Assembly (NCBI RefSeq): GCF_902506655.1
Contig: NZ_LR734808.1
Span: 3,222,501-3,286,500 of the forward strand
Length of the DNA stretch: 64,000 bases
DNA from: Marinoscillum sp. 108
GTDB lineage: Bacteria; Bacteroidota; Bacteroidia; Cytophagales; Cyclobacteriaceae
Direction of reading: 5' to 3'
Position 1 is the first letter of the stretch. Each line of letters begins with the position of its first letter. Below, one piece after another: positions 54,463-63,032 of the stretch. The notes beneath the pieces were generated by a model, which saw only the letters and a program-made list of their open reading frames with translations, made no database searches and was not told the origin of the DNA. The translations under genes were made by a program, and so were the position numbers.

Positions 54463-55482
54463 ATGTCAGATCAACAATGGATGCAAAGAGCGCTGGAGCT
54501 TGCCCGTCTGGGTTTGGGCAATGTGAGCCCCAACCCTATGGTAGGGTGCGTGATTGTGAAAGATGACAAAATCATTGGGGAGGGCTATCACGAGCAGTAC
54601 GGAGGGCCGCATGCGGAAGTGAATGCTGTACAAGCTGTGAAGGATCAGTCCCTTTTGGCTCAGAGCACCGCTTATGTCACGTTGGAGCCCTGTTCGCATT
54701 TCGGAAAGACTCCACCTTGTGCCGACTTGCTGGTGCGTCATCAGGTAAAGCGGGTGGTCATTTGTAATGAGGATCCCAATCCTTTGGTAGCCGGGCAGGG
54801 CATTGAGCGACTGAGGAATGCCGGAATTGAAGTGGAAATCGGTTTGTTAAGGGAAGAGGGGAGAGTGCTCAACAGAAGGTTTTTCACTGCATTTGAAAAG
54901 AAAAGACCCTATGTGATCCTGAAGTGGGCACAGACCGCTGATGGTTTTGTAGCCCGTGAAAACTATGACAGCAAATGGATCAGCAATACTTATTCGAGAC
55001 AGCTGGTGCATAAGTGGCGTGCTGAGGAGGATGCTATTTTGGTGGGGACCAATACGGCTCGTTACGATAATCCATCTTTGACCACCAGAGACTGGAAGGG
55101 CAAAAATCCTGTGCGTTTTTTCATTGACAGAACGTTGTTGTTGAACAAGGGAATGCATCTCATGGATGGAACCGTACCTACTTATTGTTTTACGGAAGGG
55201 GAGGGTGAAAACAGGCAGAATTTGACATTTATTCAGCAGGAGCAGATTGCACCTGAAGCCATTTTAGCTTCGATCAGCGAATTGAAAATCCAGTCTTTGA
55301 TTATGGAGGGTGGAAGCGGGTTACTCAACTCTTTCATTGAACGTGGACTTTGGGATGAAGCCAGGGTTTTCATTGCCCCTCACACTTTTGGTAAAGGCAT
55401 TGCTGCCCCTCATATTTCCGGTGAACTTTTGTCAGCAGAGGACGTTTTAGGAGATCGGTTATTAATTTATAAAAATCATTGA
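54463..55482 (+). CDS. ribD: Bifunctional riboflavin deaminase/reductase RibD
   Basis: About 339 residues. The deaminase domain (about 1-140) has SPNPMVGCVIV, GGPHAEVNAV and PCSHFGKTPPCADLLV (zinc ligands). The reductase domain (about 145-335) has KKRPYVILKWAQTADGF, DAILVGTNTARYDNPSLTTR and MEGGSGLLNSFIERGLWDEARVF. It performs two steps of riboflavin synthesis. I chose the ATG at 54463 (MSDQQWMQRALELA); an upstream in-frame GTG at 54436 would overlap prmC. Confidence 0.96.
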   Translation: MSDQQWMQRALELARLGLGNVSPNPMVGCVIVKDDKIIGEGYHEQYGGPHAEVNAVQAVKDQSLLAQSTAYVTLEPCSHFGKTPPCADLLVRHQVKRVVICNEDPNPLVAGQGIERLRNAGIEVEIGLLREEGRVLNRRFFTAFEKKRPYVILKWAQTADGFVARENYDSKWISNTYSRQLVHKWRAEEDAILVGTNTARYDNPSLTTRDWKGKNPVRFFIDRTLLLNKGMHLMDGTVPTYCFTEGEGENRQNLTFIQQEQIAPEAILASISELKIQSLIMEGGSGLLNSFIERGLWDEARVFIAPHTFGKGIAAPHISGELLSAEDVLGDRLLIYKNH

Positions 55483-55492
55483 AAGCGCTACC

Positions 55493-55963
55493 ATGGCAGA
55501 AGAACTAAACATTATCCATACCACTGACAAGAGGGAAAAATACGCTTCTCTCATACCGCAAATAGAATCGCTGATTGCTGATGAGGAGGATTTGATTGCT
55601 AACCTGGCCAATATCGCCGCAGCACTCAAATATGGGATGGATTTCTTTTGGGTGGGGTTTTACCTGGTCAAAAATGACCAATTGGTGCTGGCTCCGTTTC
55701 AGGGGCCCATCGCCTGTACTCGGATCAACAAAGGCAAAGGTGTTTGTGGACAAAGCTGGGCCACTGGCCAAACCATTATCGTGCCCGATGTAGACCAGTT
55801 TCCAGGACATATCGCCTGCAGTTCTGATAGCAAATCAGAGATTGTGGTGCCTGTGATCAAAGATGGTGCGGTGATAGGTGTACTGGATGTGGATAGTGAT
55901 CAACTAAACACCTTTGATGAGGTGGATCAGGAGTTTCTCGAAAGATTGGTTTCCAAGCTCTGA
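55493..55963 (+). CDS. msrC: Free methionine-(R)-sulfoxide reductase (GAF domain, fRMsr/MsrC)
   Basis: A 156-residue single GAF domain. It carries the three cysteines of fRMsr enzymes: PIACTRINKGKGVCG and PGHIACSSDSKSEIVVP. WVGFYLVKNDQLVLAPFQGP is also typical. It reduces free methionine-R-sulfoxide in the cytoplasm with thioredoxin. It starts 10 bases after ribD and may share its transcript; the M48 gene is convergent and touches its end. Confidence 0.92.
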   Translation: MAEELNIIHTTDKREKYASLIPQIESLIADEEDLIANLANIAAALKYGMDFFWVGFYLVKNDQLVLAPFQGPIACTRINKGKGVCGQSWATGQTIIVPDVDQFPGHIACSSDSKSEIVVPVIKDGAVIGVLDVDSDQLNTFDEVDQEFLERLVSKL

Positions 55964-56749
55964 TTATAGTGCTGACTTCACCAGCTCCCAGTCAATATTC
56001 ATCGGCTCAGCTTCGAAGTTTTCTTTTAGTGGATACTCTAGTGCTTCCTTGATGCGCTTATTGAGATTGGGGTGAGACATCAGAAAATCCAGCCGGTCGT
56101 CACCTTCTCCGTACTTTTCTTTCAGCCGCCTAAAGATCGTGGAAACATACCGGGGGCTGATGGCTGCTTCTTCCAGTGTCTTTAAGGCAAACTGGTCCGC
56201 ACTTGTCTCCTGAGTCCTGTCAAATGAGGAGGAGATGGTGGCTTTGGCTATTTCCCCTACCAGTACCGGATCACTTCCGGTAAGGATGGAAAAGACCACA
56301 TTGATACCGAGATCCTTCAGGATTTTATTCACAACATGGCGTTCTTCCACATGACCCATTTCATGGGCCAGTACTGCTGCCAGCTCCTCTGGGTTCTCTG
56401 AGAGCCTGATGATTCCCGAGAAAATAAAGATATGTCCACCCAGCGTAGCAAAAGCGTTCACCTCCGGTTCATTCAGCACATGGAGTTGATAGTCATAGTT
56501 GGTAGGACCGATGGCCGTCAGGAGTCTCTTTTTGATAGTCAGAATGGCTTCACTCACCGTATCGTTTTCTACCGCTTCATACTCTCGCAGCACCTGGTCG
56601 GCCAGTAGGTCTCCCAGCTCTTGCTCCGTTTCCACAGACACGGACAGTTCGGGGGCATCAGGCACCCATCTAAACAGGGTGAAAGCTAACCAACCAATGA
56701 GAAATGCCCCAATGACGATGAGCAGTTCCTTATAGAGTCCTTTGATCAT
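55964..56749 (-). CDS. M48-family zinc metalloprotease
   Basis: A 261-residue membrane-anchored protease. One N-terminal TM helix (about residues 5-25), then FATLGGHIFIFSGIIRL. The active site is AAVLAHEMGHVEERH (HExxH near residue 130), with the third ligand in ETSADQFAL, and a C-terminal MSHPNLNKRIKEAL. It probably takes part in envelope protein quality control. The DUF4870 gene lies eight bases upstream in the same direction. Confidence 0.93.
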   Translation of the reverse strand: MIKGLYKELLIVIGAFLIGWLAFTLFRWVPDAPELSVSVETEQELGDLLADQVLREYEAVENDTVSEAILTIKKRLLTAIGPTNYDYQLHVLNEPEVNAFATLGGHIFIFSGIIRLSENPEELAAVLAHEMGHVEERHVVNKILKDLGINVVFSILTGSDPVLVGEIAKATISSSFDRTQETSADQFALKTLEEAAISPRYVSTIFRRLKEKYGEGDDRLDFLMSHPNLNKRIKEALEYPLKENFEAEPMNIDWELVKSAL

Positions 56750-56757
56750 TTGCTGAA

Positions 56758-57291
56758 TTATTTGGGAGGCTCATTGAGAACGGGAGCGTCAGAAGACTCC
56801 TCTTTGCGATAAGCAAAGTGATAAGCCAGCTTGCCAAAGAAAAGGAAATAATAGAACCTTCCTTTTCGGGCTTTTGTGGCTCCCACCAGACTGAAAATGA
56901 CATACAACAGATTGGCTGCCACTACCACCCACAGGTAACCCCAGTAGAGCTCCGATACGGTAGCAAATCCCTCCATAAACACATCACTACTGCGAAATGA
57001 CCCTTCATTGAAGATGATCCGGAAGGTCCAAAAAACCAACCCTGCGTTCATCAGAGTGGTGGGGATCTGCGAATAGAGGGATTGCAGAGCGTGAAATTTC
57101 ACAAATCTGCTTTTGCCTTTGTTCACATAATAGTAGATCACCGCAGCGATGAGATTCAAAATAGGCAAAGGGAGGCCTGCCGCCAGAGCGGCAAACATCA
57201 TCAGGTATGCCCCCATGGCATCTTCCCGATCCCTCATGCTGATATCCTCTACCTGCTCAATAGGGTAGTATTTTTCGGATGTGTCTGTCAT
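56758..57291 (-). CDS. DUF4870-type membrane protein
   Basis: A 177-residue protein with about four helices. YLMMFAALAAGLPLPILNLIAAVIYYYVNKGKSRFVKFHALQSL is the DUF4870 core (about residues 29-72), where FHALQ is the family hallmark. Function is unknown. It lies between the DUF4389 gene (12 bases upstream) and the M48 protease gene, all three reading the same way and probably co-transcribed. Confidence 0.82.
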   Translation of the reverse strand: MTDTSEKYYPIEQVEDISMRDREDAMGAYLMMFAALAAGLPLPILNLIAAVIYYYVNKGKSRFVKFHALQSLYSQIPTTLMNAGLVFWTFRIIFNEGSFRSSDVFMEGFATVSELYWGYLWVVVAANLLYVIFSLVGATKARKGRFYYFLFFGKLAYHFAYRKEESSDAPVLNEPPK

Positions 57292-57303
57292 GTTTCTAAG
57301 TGA

Positions 57304-57888
57304 TTATTCCTTACCGGAAAATGGTGGATACTGATCATCCATAAAGCCCATGTATAAGCTCACGCGGGTGCTCCATCTCAATGTTTCCACATTGAAGGTA
57401 TGCCAGGATTCCGGATACTTACCAGTGAAAAGCACGGCCCAAAAGGCGAGAAAAGAGAGGATAATTCCCCAGAGCGTACGGAAATAAAGAATAAATCCAT
57501 GTGGGATAAGCACATAAATAAAACCAAAGAACGCACGGAGCAGGAGCAATCCTCGGCTGATGTTTTCAGGGTAAGGTACTTCCAGTGAGGTGTACTCGTC
57601 GGAGGCATTGATGCCAAAGGCCGGGTACCCGTCAGAAAGGTTCATCAATCGGGCATTCAGTCGCAGGTTCCACTGCAACAGACCCACCTGAAACTCAAAA
57701 AAGCTTTGAGGGTATTTTCCGGTAAAAAGGACAATCCACCAGGCAATGAACTGTAAGATGGCTCCCCAGATGCTGACGAAAATAAGGAGAAAGAGGTGTG
57801 GGAATGCGATGTAAATCGCACCAAAGAGTGAGCGCAAGATGAGCTCTCCACGGGAGTAGTACTCCTGATGTTGGATGGTTAACTTCAT
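57304..57888 (-). CDS. DUF4389 membrane protein with internal duplication
   Basis: A 194-residue protein made of two similar halves. The first has LLRS-like LILRSLFGAIYIAFPH, then WWIVLFTGKYPQSFFEFQVG and LQWNLRLNARL. The second has LLLLRAFFGFIYVLIPH, then FWAVLFTGKYPESWHTFNVE and LRWSTRVSLYM. Each half carries two hydrophobic helices, so four in total. The LFTGKYP motif is typical of DUF4389. Function is unknown. It heads the group with the DUF4870 and M48 genes. Confidence 0.82.
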   Translation of the reverse strand: MKLTIQHQEYYSRGELILRSLFGAIYIAFPHLFLLIFVSIWGAILQFIAWWIVLFTGKYPQSFFEFQVGLLQWNLRLNARLMNLSDGYPAFGINASDEYTSLEVPYPENISRGLLLLRAFFGFIYVLIPHGFILYFRTLWGIILSFLAFWAVLFTGKYPESWHTFNVETLRWSTRVSLYMGFMDDQYPPFSGKE

Positions 57889-57982
57889 TTAAGGTTAGGT
57901 TTTGTGAAATCGGAAGTTAATTTTTTTTAGAAAAGGATCAAAGAACTATTTGCAATCCTCCCGCGGGTGGACAGGGAACGCC

Positions 57983-58017
57983 AAAAAAAAGGCCTGATGA
58001 TCACCAGGCCTTTTTTT
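57983..58017. terminator. Rho-independent terminator after psd
   Basis: GGCCTG (57991-57996) pairs with CAGGCC (58005-58010) around an eight-base loop, with an A-run before and a T-run after. It can end the minus-strand psd transcript at 58035. Confidence 0.85.
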
Positions 58018-58034
58018 ATGACTTCTTTTCTCTA

Positions 58035-58691
58035 TTATGACAGCTCGGCAATGACCGTTTTGCCTCCGTAAGAAATGTCATCAATGTTTACTTTGATTTT
58101 GGCATCCAGTGGAAGATAGAGGTCTATTCGGCTACCGAAACGGATAAAGCCAAATTTTTCACCTTGCTCTACTGGTTTTCCTGCTTCCGAATAAAAACAA
58201 ATCCTCCGAGCCACAGCACCCGCCACCTGACGCATCATGATCTCCACTCCGGAGGCCAGTTTCAGCCCGATAGAAGTGCGCTCATTGTCTGTGCTCGATT
58301 TGGGATGCCACGCCACCAGAAATTTACCCGGGTGATATTTGAAGTAAGAGATTTCTCCTGCTACCGGGCTTCTGTTCACATGCACGTTAAGCGGCGACAT
58401 GAAGATCGATACCTGAATTCTTTTGTCTTTCAGGTATTCAGACTCTTCGGTTTCTTCGATTACCACCACTTTACCATCTGCCGGAGCGATGATTTGTGAA
58501 GGGTTTTTTTCCACAGGAAACTCAGGATCTCTGAAGAAACGTACCACAAGGATGAAGAAAATAACCGCTGCCAGGCCCAGTATGACCTGCACCACCTGAA
58601 ATGGGATGAGCCAATAAAGCAGTGCGTAGAGCAGCACTAGAATAATGGCTGCAATGGGTATGATCTTGTATCCTTCTTTGTGAATGTTCAT
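58035..58691 (-). CDS. psd: Phosphatidylserine decarboxylase family protein
   Basis: A 218-residue short-type Psd. Two N-terminal TM helices (about 8-52), then IIAPADGKVVVIEE and SIFMSPLNVHVNRSP (conserved His), a second part KFLVAWHPKSSTDNER, and the self-cleavage site FIRFGSRIDLYLP near residue 190, where Gly-Ser is processed to make the pyruvoyl group. It makes phosphatidylethanolamine. It overlaps the end of the glutamate dehydrogenase gene by one base. Confidence 0.93.
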   Translation of the reverse strand: MNIHKEGYKIIPIAAIILVLLYALLYWLIPFQVVQVILGLAAVIFFILVVRFFRDPEFPVEKNPSQIIAPADGKVVVIEETEESEYLKDKRIQVSIFMSPLNVHVNRSPVAGEISYFKYHPGKFLVAWHPKSSTDNERTSIGLKLASGVEIMMRQVAGAVARRICFYSEAGKPVEQGEKFGFIRFGSRIDLYLPLDAKIKVNIDDISYGGKTVIAELS

Positions 58692-59965
58692 TAGAATCCT
58701 CCTCTGTATTTATAGGTTTTAGCCACCTTGTCTATGGCCACAATATATGCAGCGATACGCAAGGAAACATTATATTGTTGAGATGTCTCGTATACTTTAT
58801 CAAAAGCCGTTTTCATGATCCTGTCAGACCTTCTGTTGACTCGCTCAGCGGTCCACTTGTAACCCAGCCTGTTTTGTACCCACTCAAAGTAAGAGACGGT
58901 AACCCCACCGGCGTTGGCCAGAATGTCCGGCACAGCCATGATGCCATTGTCGTTGAGTATGGCGTCAGCCTTGGCGGATGTAGGGCCGTTGGCTCCCTCC
59001 ACGATCAGCTTGGCCTTGATCTGGCCAGCATTCTTTTCAGTGATTACATCTTCCACAGCAGCGGGCACCAGCACGTCTACATCGAGTAGCAAGAGTTCAT
59101 CCGGATCTATTTTTTCAGCACCTGCAAAACCTTCCAGTGATCCGTTGTTTTCATTTCGGTAATTGATGGCTTCCTTGATGTTGATGCCTTCTTTGTTATA
59201 GTAAGCACCCGAAAGGTCAGAGACTGATACCACAGTGACACCTCTTTCTGCCAACAGGATGGCCGCCCATGAGCCTACATTACCAAATCCCTGAACGGCA
59301 CAGGTAGCTTTGAATGGATTGATTTTCATCTTCTCCATAGCCGCCATGGCTGAGATCATTACTCCCCGGCCAGTAGCTTCTGTTCGGCCCAGTGATCCAC
59401 CCAATACCAGCGGTTTACCCGTAACAACCGAGTTGACGGTCATGCCCTGAGCTCTGGAATAGTGGTCCATTAGCCAGGCCATTTCTCTCGGTCCGGTACC
59501 CATATCTGGTGCCGGAATGTCCCGGTCGGGACCGAAAATCTCCAACATGGATTGCGTGAATGATCGGGTGAGTCGTTCCACTTCTCCGGCAGACATGGCT
59601 CTTGGGTTGCACTTGATGCCACCCTTGGCACCTCCATAGGGAATATCGACCACCGCACATTTCCAGGTCATCCATGCAGCCAGGGCTTTTACTTCGTCCA
59701 GGTTCACATCCATGTCATACCTGATCCCACCTTTGGAAGGGCCCAGAATATTGGAATGAATCACTCGATAGCCTTCAAATACCTGGATAGATCCATTGTC
59801 CATGGTGATGGGGAGTGATACGATGACTTGCTTGGTGGGGGATTTTAATACATTATAAACTTCATCATCCAGGCCGAGGTGTTGCGCTGCAATGTGAAAT
59901 CTTGACATCATTGACTCGAAAGGATTTCCTTTATCCTTAATAGGAGCCGGTTCAATGTAAGCCAT
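58691..59965 (-). CDS. Glutamate dehydrogenase (Glu/Leu/Phe/Val family)
   Basis: A 424-residue dehydrogenase. RVIHSNILGPSKGGIRYD and PYGGAKGGIKCNPRAMS contain the substrate and catalytic Lys residues (about 105-130). The NAD(P)-binding domain has VQGFGNVGSWAA near residue 222, and VPAAVEDVI and LANAGGVTVSYFEWVQN follow. It interconverts glutamate and 2-oxoglutarate. A TAGCTTTG -7-like element lies 41 bases upstream. Cofactor preference cannot be read safely. Confidence 0.95.
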   Translation of the reverse strand: MAYIEPAPIKDKGNPFESMMSRFHIAAQHLGLDDEVYNVLKSPTKQVIVSLPITMDNGSIQVFEGYRVIHSNILGPSKGGIRYDMDVNLDEVKALAAWMTWKCAVVDIPYGGAKGGIKCNPRAMSAGEVERLTRSFTQSMLEIFGPDRDIPAPDMGTGPREMAWLMDHYSRAQGMTVNSVVTGKPLVLGGSLGRTEATGRGVMISAMAAMEKMKINPFKATCAVQGFGNVGSWAAILLAERGVTVVSVSDLSGAYYNKEGINIKEAINYRNENNGSLEGFAGAEKIDPDELLLLDVDVLVPAAVEDVITEKNAGQIKAKLIVEGANGPTSAKADAILNDNGIMAVPDILANAGGVTVSYFEWVQNRLGYKWTAERVNRRSDRIMKTAFDKVYETSQQYNVSLRIAAYIVAIDKVAKTYKYRGGF

Positions 59966-60006
59966 GCTTGTTAATAATTTAAATGGGGTTATTGTTTATT
60001 TGGCAG

Positions 60007-60014
60007 CAAAGCTA
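60007..60014 (-). promoter_or_regulatory. Bacteroidota -7-like element before the glutamate dehydrogenase gene
   Basis: The minus strand reads TAGCTTTGC, an exact TAnnTTTG fit, 41 bases before the start codon. Confidence 0.4.
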
Positions 60015-60033
60015 CGCGTTTCCCCACATTTAA

Positions 60034-60852
60034 CTAGAAAAGTTTGAGGAAAACAACGATGAACGGGACGGCCAAAATGAGGCTGTCAAACCTGTCCAGA
60101 AAGCCTCCATGTCCGGGTATGGAAGTACCCGAATCCTTGATTTGCATAGTACGCTTAAACATGGACTCCACCAGGTCACCGTAAGTGCCCGCGATGACCA
60201 CTATGAGCGAGACGATGATCCATTGCCACATGGCCAGACCAGTGCTGTATCTGCTGATGGCAATAGAAAATGCCACAGCCGTCAGTGCCCCACCTATGGC
60301 CCCTTCCCAGGATTTTTTTGGGGAGATACGCTCGAAAAGTTTTCGTTTGCCAAAACGGATTCCGGCAAAGTAGGCACCTGTATCGCTGGCCCAGATGATC
60401 AGCATGAGGCCCAGTAATATCTCATAGCTGTACCAGCCGTGGTAGTGCACCACCACATTCATGAGGGCAAAAGGCAGAGCCACATAGGTCAGGCCAAGAT
60501 AGAAGAGTGCAATGTTCAGGAATGGGTTGTTGTCATTTTTCTTATATAGTTTGATCAAAAAGATCAGGGAGGCGATCGGGAAAATGATAAAGTAAAAATT
60601 GGAGTTGAGCGAGCCACGGGCCACAAAGAAGGACAAAATGAAAAGCCCACCTCCTATAGCCACTCCCAGTAGCCTGATGGGCAGATAGCTCTGGAGTTTG
60701 ATGAGGCGGTAAAACTCCCACTGGGCCAGCAACGAAATGGTGAGAAATACTACAAAGTAGGCCCACTCGCCGATGATAAGGGAAGAAACAATGATCGCTG
60801 CACCTGCTGTAGCAGAAATGATGCGTTGGTAGAGGTCGGAGAATTTATTCAA
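60034..60852 (-). CDS. cdsA: Phosphatidate cytidylyltransferase
   Basis: A 272-residue polytopic enzyme with about eight helices. The C-terminal signature includes IIWASDTGAYFAGIRFGKRK, SPKKSWEGAIGG and GDLVESMFKRTMQIKDSG, ending with PGHGGFLDRFDSL. It makes CDP-diacylglycerol, the precursor for phospholipids including the substrate of Psd. It overlaps the DUF2007 gene by eight bases. Confidence 0.96.
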   Translation of the reverse strand: MNKFSDLYQRIISATAGAAIIVSSLIIGEWAYFVVFLTISLLAQWEFYRLIKLQSYLPIRLLGVAIGGGLFILSFFVARGSLNSNFYFIIFPIASLIFLIKLYKKNDNNPFLNIALFYLGLTYVALPFALMNVVVHYHGWYSYEILLGLMLIIWASDTGAYFAGIRFGKRKLFERISPKKSWEGAIGGALTAVAFSIAISRYSTGLAMWQWIIVSLIVVIAGTYGDLVESMFKRTMQIKDSGTSIPGHGGFLDRFDSLILAVPFIVVFLKLF

Positions 60853-61051
60853 ATTTGATTTCGTCGTTTATAATTTTTATTGCTTTGATGATGTATTCCG
60901 GGGCCACCAAAACTTCAAATGTACCGAATTGATATGCAGAATCTTTTTTGTTCAACACCACAGGACTCATTTCCTGATCTTCCAGCACGGCTTTTACGAT
61001 TTCCGCCCGGTATTCCAGGGAGTCACGGTACACGCATTGCCAATCACGCAT
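60845..61051 (-). CDS. DUF2007 family small signal-transducing-like protein
   Basis: A 68-residue protein starting MRDWQCVYRDSLEYRAEIVKAVL, with the DUF2007 pattern: an N-terminal beta-strand, a helix ending in EDQEMSPVVLNKKDS, and a C-terminal FEVLVAPEYIIKAIKII. I place the start at 61051, where it overlaps the CPBP gene by eight bases; a longer frame runs to 61123 but lies inside that gene. It is commonly seen next to cdsA and CPBP genes in Bacteroidota. Function is unknown. Confidence 0.85.
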   Translation of the reverse strand: MRDWQCVYRDSLEYRAEIVKAVLEDQEMSPVVLNKKDSAYQFGTFEVLVAPEYIIKAIKIINDEIKFE

Positions 61052-61979
61052 TTTTTTCAGGGAATAAATTTCTGAATAAATATAGCAATACCGCACCGGC
61101 CAGAAAAAAGATTCCCACCACATAGAGTGGCGGAGAAGAGTCCGCTTCCGCAGGATTGTAATTGATGAATTTGATCTGACTGAAATAGAGCAGCGTCAGG
61201 GTGAGCCCGTTATTGATAAAATGCCCCACCATGGCCAGTGACAAGTAGCCAGACCAATAATACAGATAGCCGAAGAGTGCGCCGAGAAAAATCCTGGGGA
61301 CCACTCCGTAAAACTGAAAGTGGAAAATACCGAAAATAATAGCCGATAGCCAGATGGCCACGTGCGGATTGTTGAAGGCCTTCCCAAAAAGATTTTGAAT
61401 CAGTCCGCGAAAAAGGAGTTCTTCACCCACGGCAGGTATCAGGGCGATGACCACCAGCGCGATCAGGTATTCATGAATTCCAGAAAATGTAGTCAGGTAT
61501 TCGGTGAGTTTTTCCAGCTGTGCTTCTTTACTCTGCGCCCAGTTTTCAAACCACGAAAAGATGTCGGGCATATCCACATTCTGATTCCACTCTATAACCA
61601 CACTATTGGCCACCATAAAGCAAAAAAGGATCACCACTGTCATCAGTATGGGGCGAAGCGCCTGCTCTGGAAAATTGAAGAACGGAGCGTACCGCCCTTT
61701 TAGGTTGACTTTGATGAAGAAAAGAGGCACCACGATGAAGGCACCTATGGAGGTTACTGCCTGAATAATCATCAGGGGTAATTTGGCACTTTCAGACCCG
61801 TAGGGGTTGGTGAGAATGCCTAGCGATTCCTGTACGTCATAATTAAATAGGAGCATGATCAGCCCCTGGGCAATGAATGAAAACAAAAAAAGGGCAGCTA
61901 AAACATAACCACCCAAAATTAGTAGTAACATCCAAGGGGTGGAATCACCCTCATCGGTGTTTTTCAGGATATTCTGCAT
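61044..61979 (-). CDS. CPBP-family intramembrane metalloprotease
   Basis: A 311-residue polytopic protein with about eight helices. Motif 1 is VGEELLFRGLIQNLFG (EExxxR), motif 2 is AIIFGIFHFQFYG and motif 3 is VGHFINNGLTL. These are the catalytic marks of CAAX-protease/bacteriocin-processing family members. Function in this neighbourhood is not known. It heads a minus-strand group with DUF2007 and cdsA and is divergent from dusB. Confidence 0.92.
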   Translation of the reverse strand: MQNILKNTDEGDSTPWMLLLILGGYVLAALFLFSFIAQGLIMLLFNYDVQESLGILTNPYGSESAKLPLMIIQAVTSIGAFIVVPLFFIKVNLKGRYAPFFNFPEQALRPILMTVVILFCFMVANSVVIEWNQNVDMPDIFSWFENWAQSKEAQLEKLTEYLTTFSGIHEYLIALVVIALIPAVGEELLFRGLIQNLFGKAFNNPHVAIWLSAIIFGIFHFQFYGVVPRIFLGALFGYLYYWSGYLSLAMVGHFINNGLTLTLLYFSQIKFINYNPAEADSSPPLYVVGIFFLAGAVLLYLFRNLFPEKNA

Positions 61980-62017
61980 AATTGCCCTAAATTTACGGCA
62001 AAATTGGACATAAGACT

Positions 62018-63010
62018 GTGGTCAAAATAGGAAACTTAGAAATCGGGGAATTCCCACTGTTGCTTGCACCTATGGAGGATGTGAGCGATCCGCCATTCCG
62101 TGCCGTGTGCAAGGAAAACGGAGCGGATTTGATGTATACGGAATTCATCTCCTCGGAGGGGCTCATCAGAGATGCTGCCAAGAGTGTGGAGAAATTGGAT
62201 ATTTATGATTACGAGCGGCCGATAGGCATTCAGATTTTTGGAGATAAAATTGACTCCATGCGCCAGGCGGCTGCCATTGCCGAGGAGGCCAATCCAGAAA
62301 TTATTGATATCAACTACGGCTGTCCTGTGAAAAAGGTAGCCTGTAAAGGAGCGGGTGCGGGTATTTTGCTGGATATCCCCAAGATGCAGGAAATGACCGC
62401 CGAAATCGTGAAAGCGGTGAATAAACCTGTGACGGTGAAGACCCGACTGGGCTGGGACGATAGCACCATCCGTATAGTGGAGGTGGCCAAGCGTCTGCAG
62501 GATGTGGGCATTCAGGCGCTGACCATTCATGGTCGTACGCGAAAGCAGATGTATAAGGGCGAAGCAGACTGGACCAAAATAGCGGAGGTAAAAAACCATC
62601 CCGATATACACATTCCCATTTTTGGGAACGGCGACATTGACAGTCCCGAGAAGGCCCTGGAGTATAAGGAGAAGTATGGCATAGATGGAATCATGATCGG
62701 GAGAGCGGCCATTGGTTACCCATGGATTTTCAATGAGATCAAGCACTTCATGGCTACTGGAGAGCACCTGGATAAACCTACTTTGACCGAGCGGGTAGCT
62801 GTTGCCAAAAAACACCTGGAATTTTCTGTAGAGTGGAAAGGTGAGTTGAAAGGGATTTTCGAGATGCGGCGACATTACACCAACTATTTCAAAGGCATAC
62901 CGGACTTCAAACCCTACCGTACACGTCTGGTAGAGTCTGCTTCATTTGAAGAGTTGAAAAGCATTCTGGATGAAATTCCGGAAGTATTTCAGGAGGCGAT
63001 AATCGCCTGA
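62018..63010 (+). CDS. dusB: tRNA-dihydrouridine synthase (DusB-type)
   Basis: A 330-residue FMN-dependent TIM-barrel enzyme. LLLAPMEDVSDPPFRAVC starts the barrel. DINYGCPVKKVACKGAGAGIL contains the catalytic Cys near residue 103, TVKTRLGWDD and ALTIHGRTRKQMYKG bind FMN and RNA, and GIMIGRAAIGYPWIF follows. The start is GTG at 62018. It reduces uridines in tRNA. Confidence 0.95.
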   Translation: MVKIGNLEIGEFPLLLAPMEDVSDPPFRAVCKENGADLMYTEFISSEGLIRDAAKSVEKLDIYDYERPIGIQIFGDKIDSMRQAAAIAEEANPEIIDINYGCPVKKVACKGAGAGILLDIPKMQEMTAEIVKAVNKPVTVKTRLGWDDSTIRIVEVAKRLQDVGIQALTIHGRTRKQMYKGEADWTKIAEVKNHPDIHIPIFGNGDIDSPEKALEYKEKYGIDGIMIGRAAIGYPWIFNEIKHFMATGEHLDKPTLTERVAVAKKHLEFSVEWKGELKGIFEMRRHYTNYFKGIPDFKPYRTRLVESASFEELKSILDEIPEVFQEAIIA

Positions 63011-63032
63011 CCCCCCAAAGCCCAACCCCAAT

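Noticed and set aside
62036-62875. Open frame of 279 codons on the minus strand, antisense to dusB
   Set aside because: It mirrors the conserved dusB frame and has no start context or recognisable domain.
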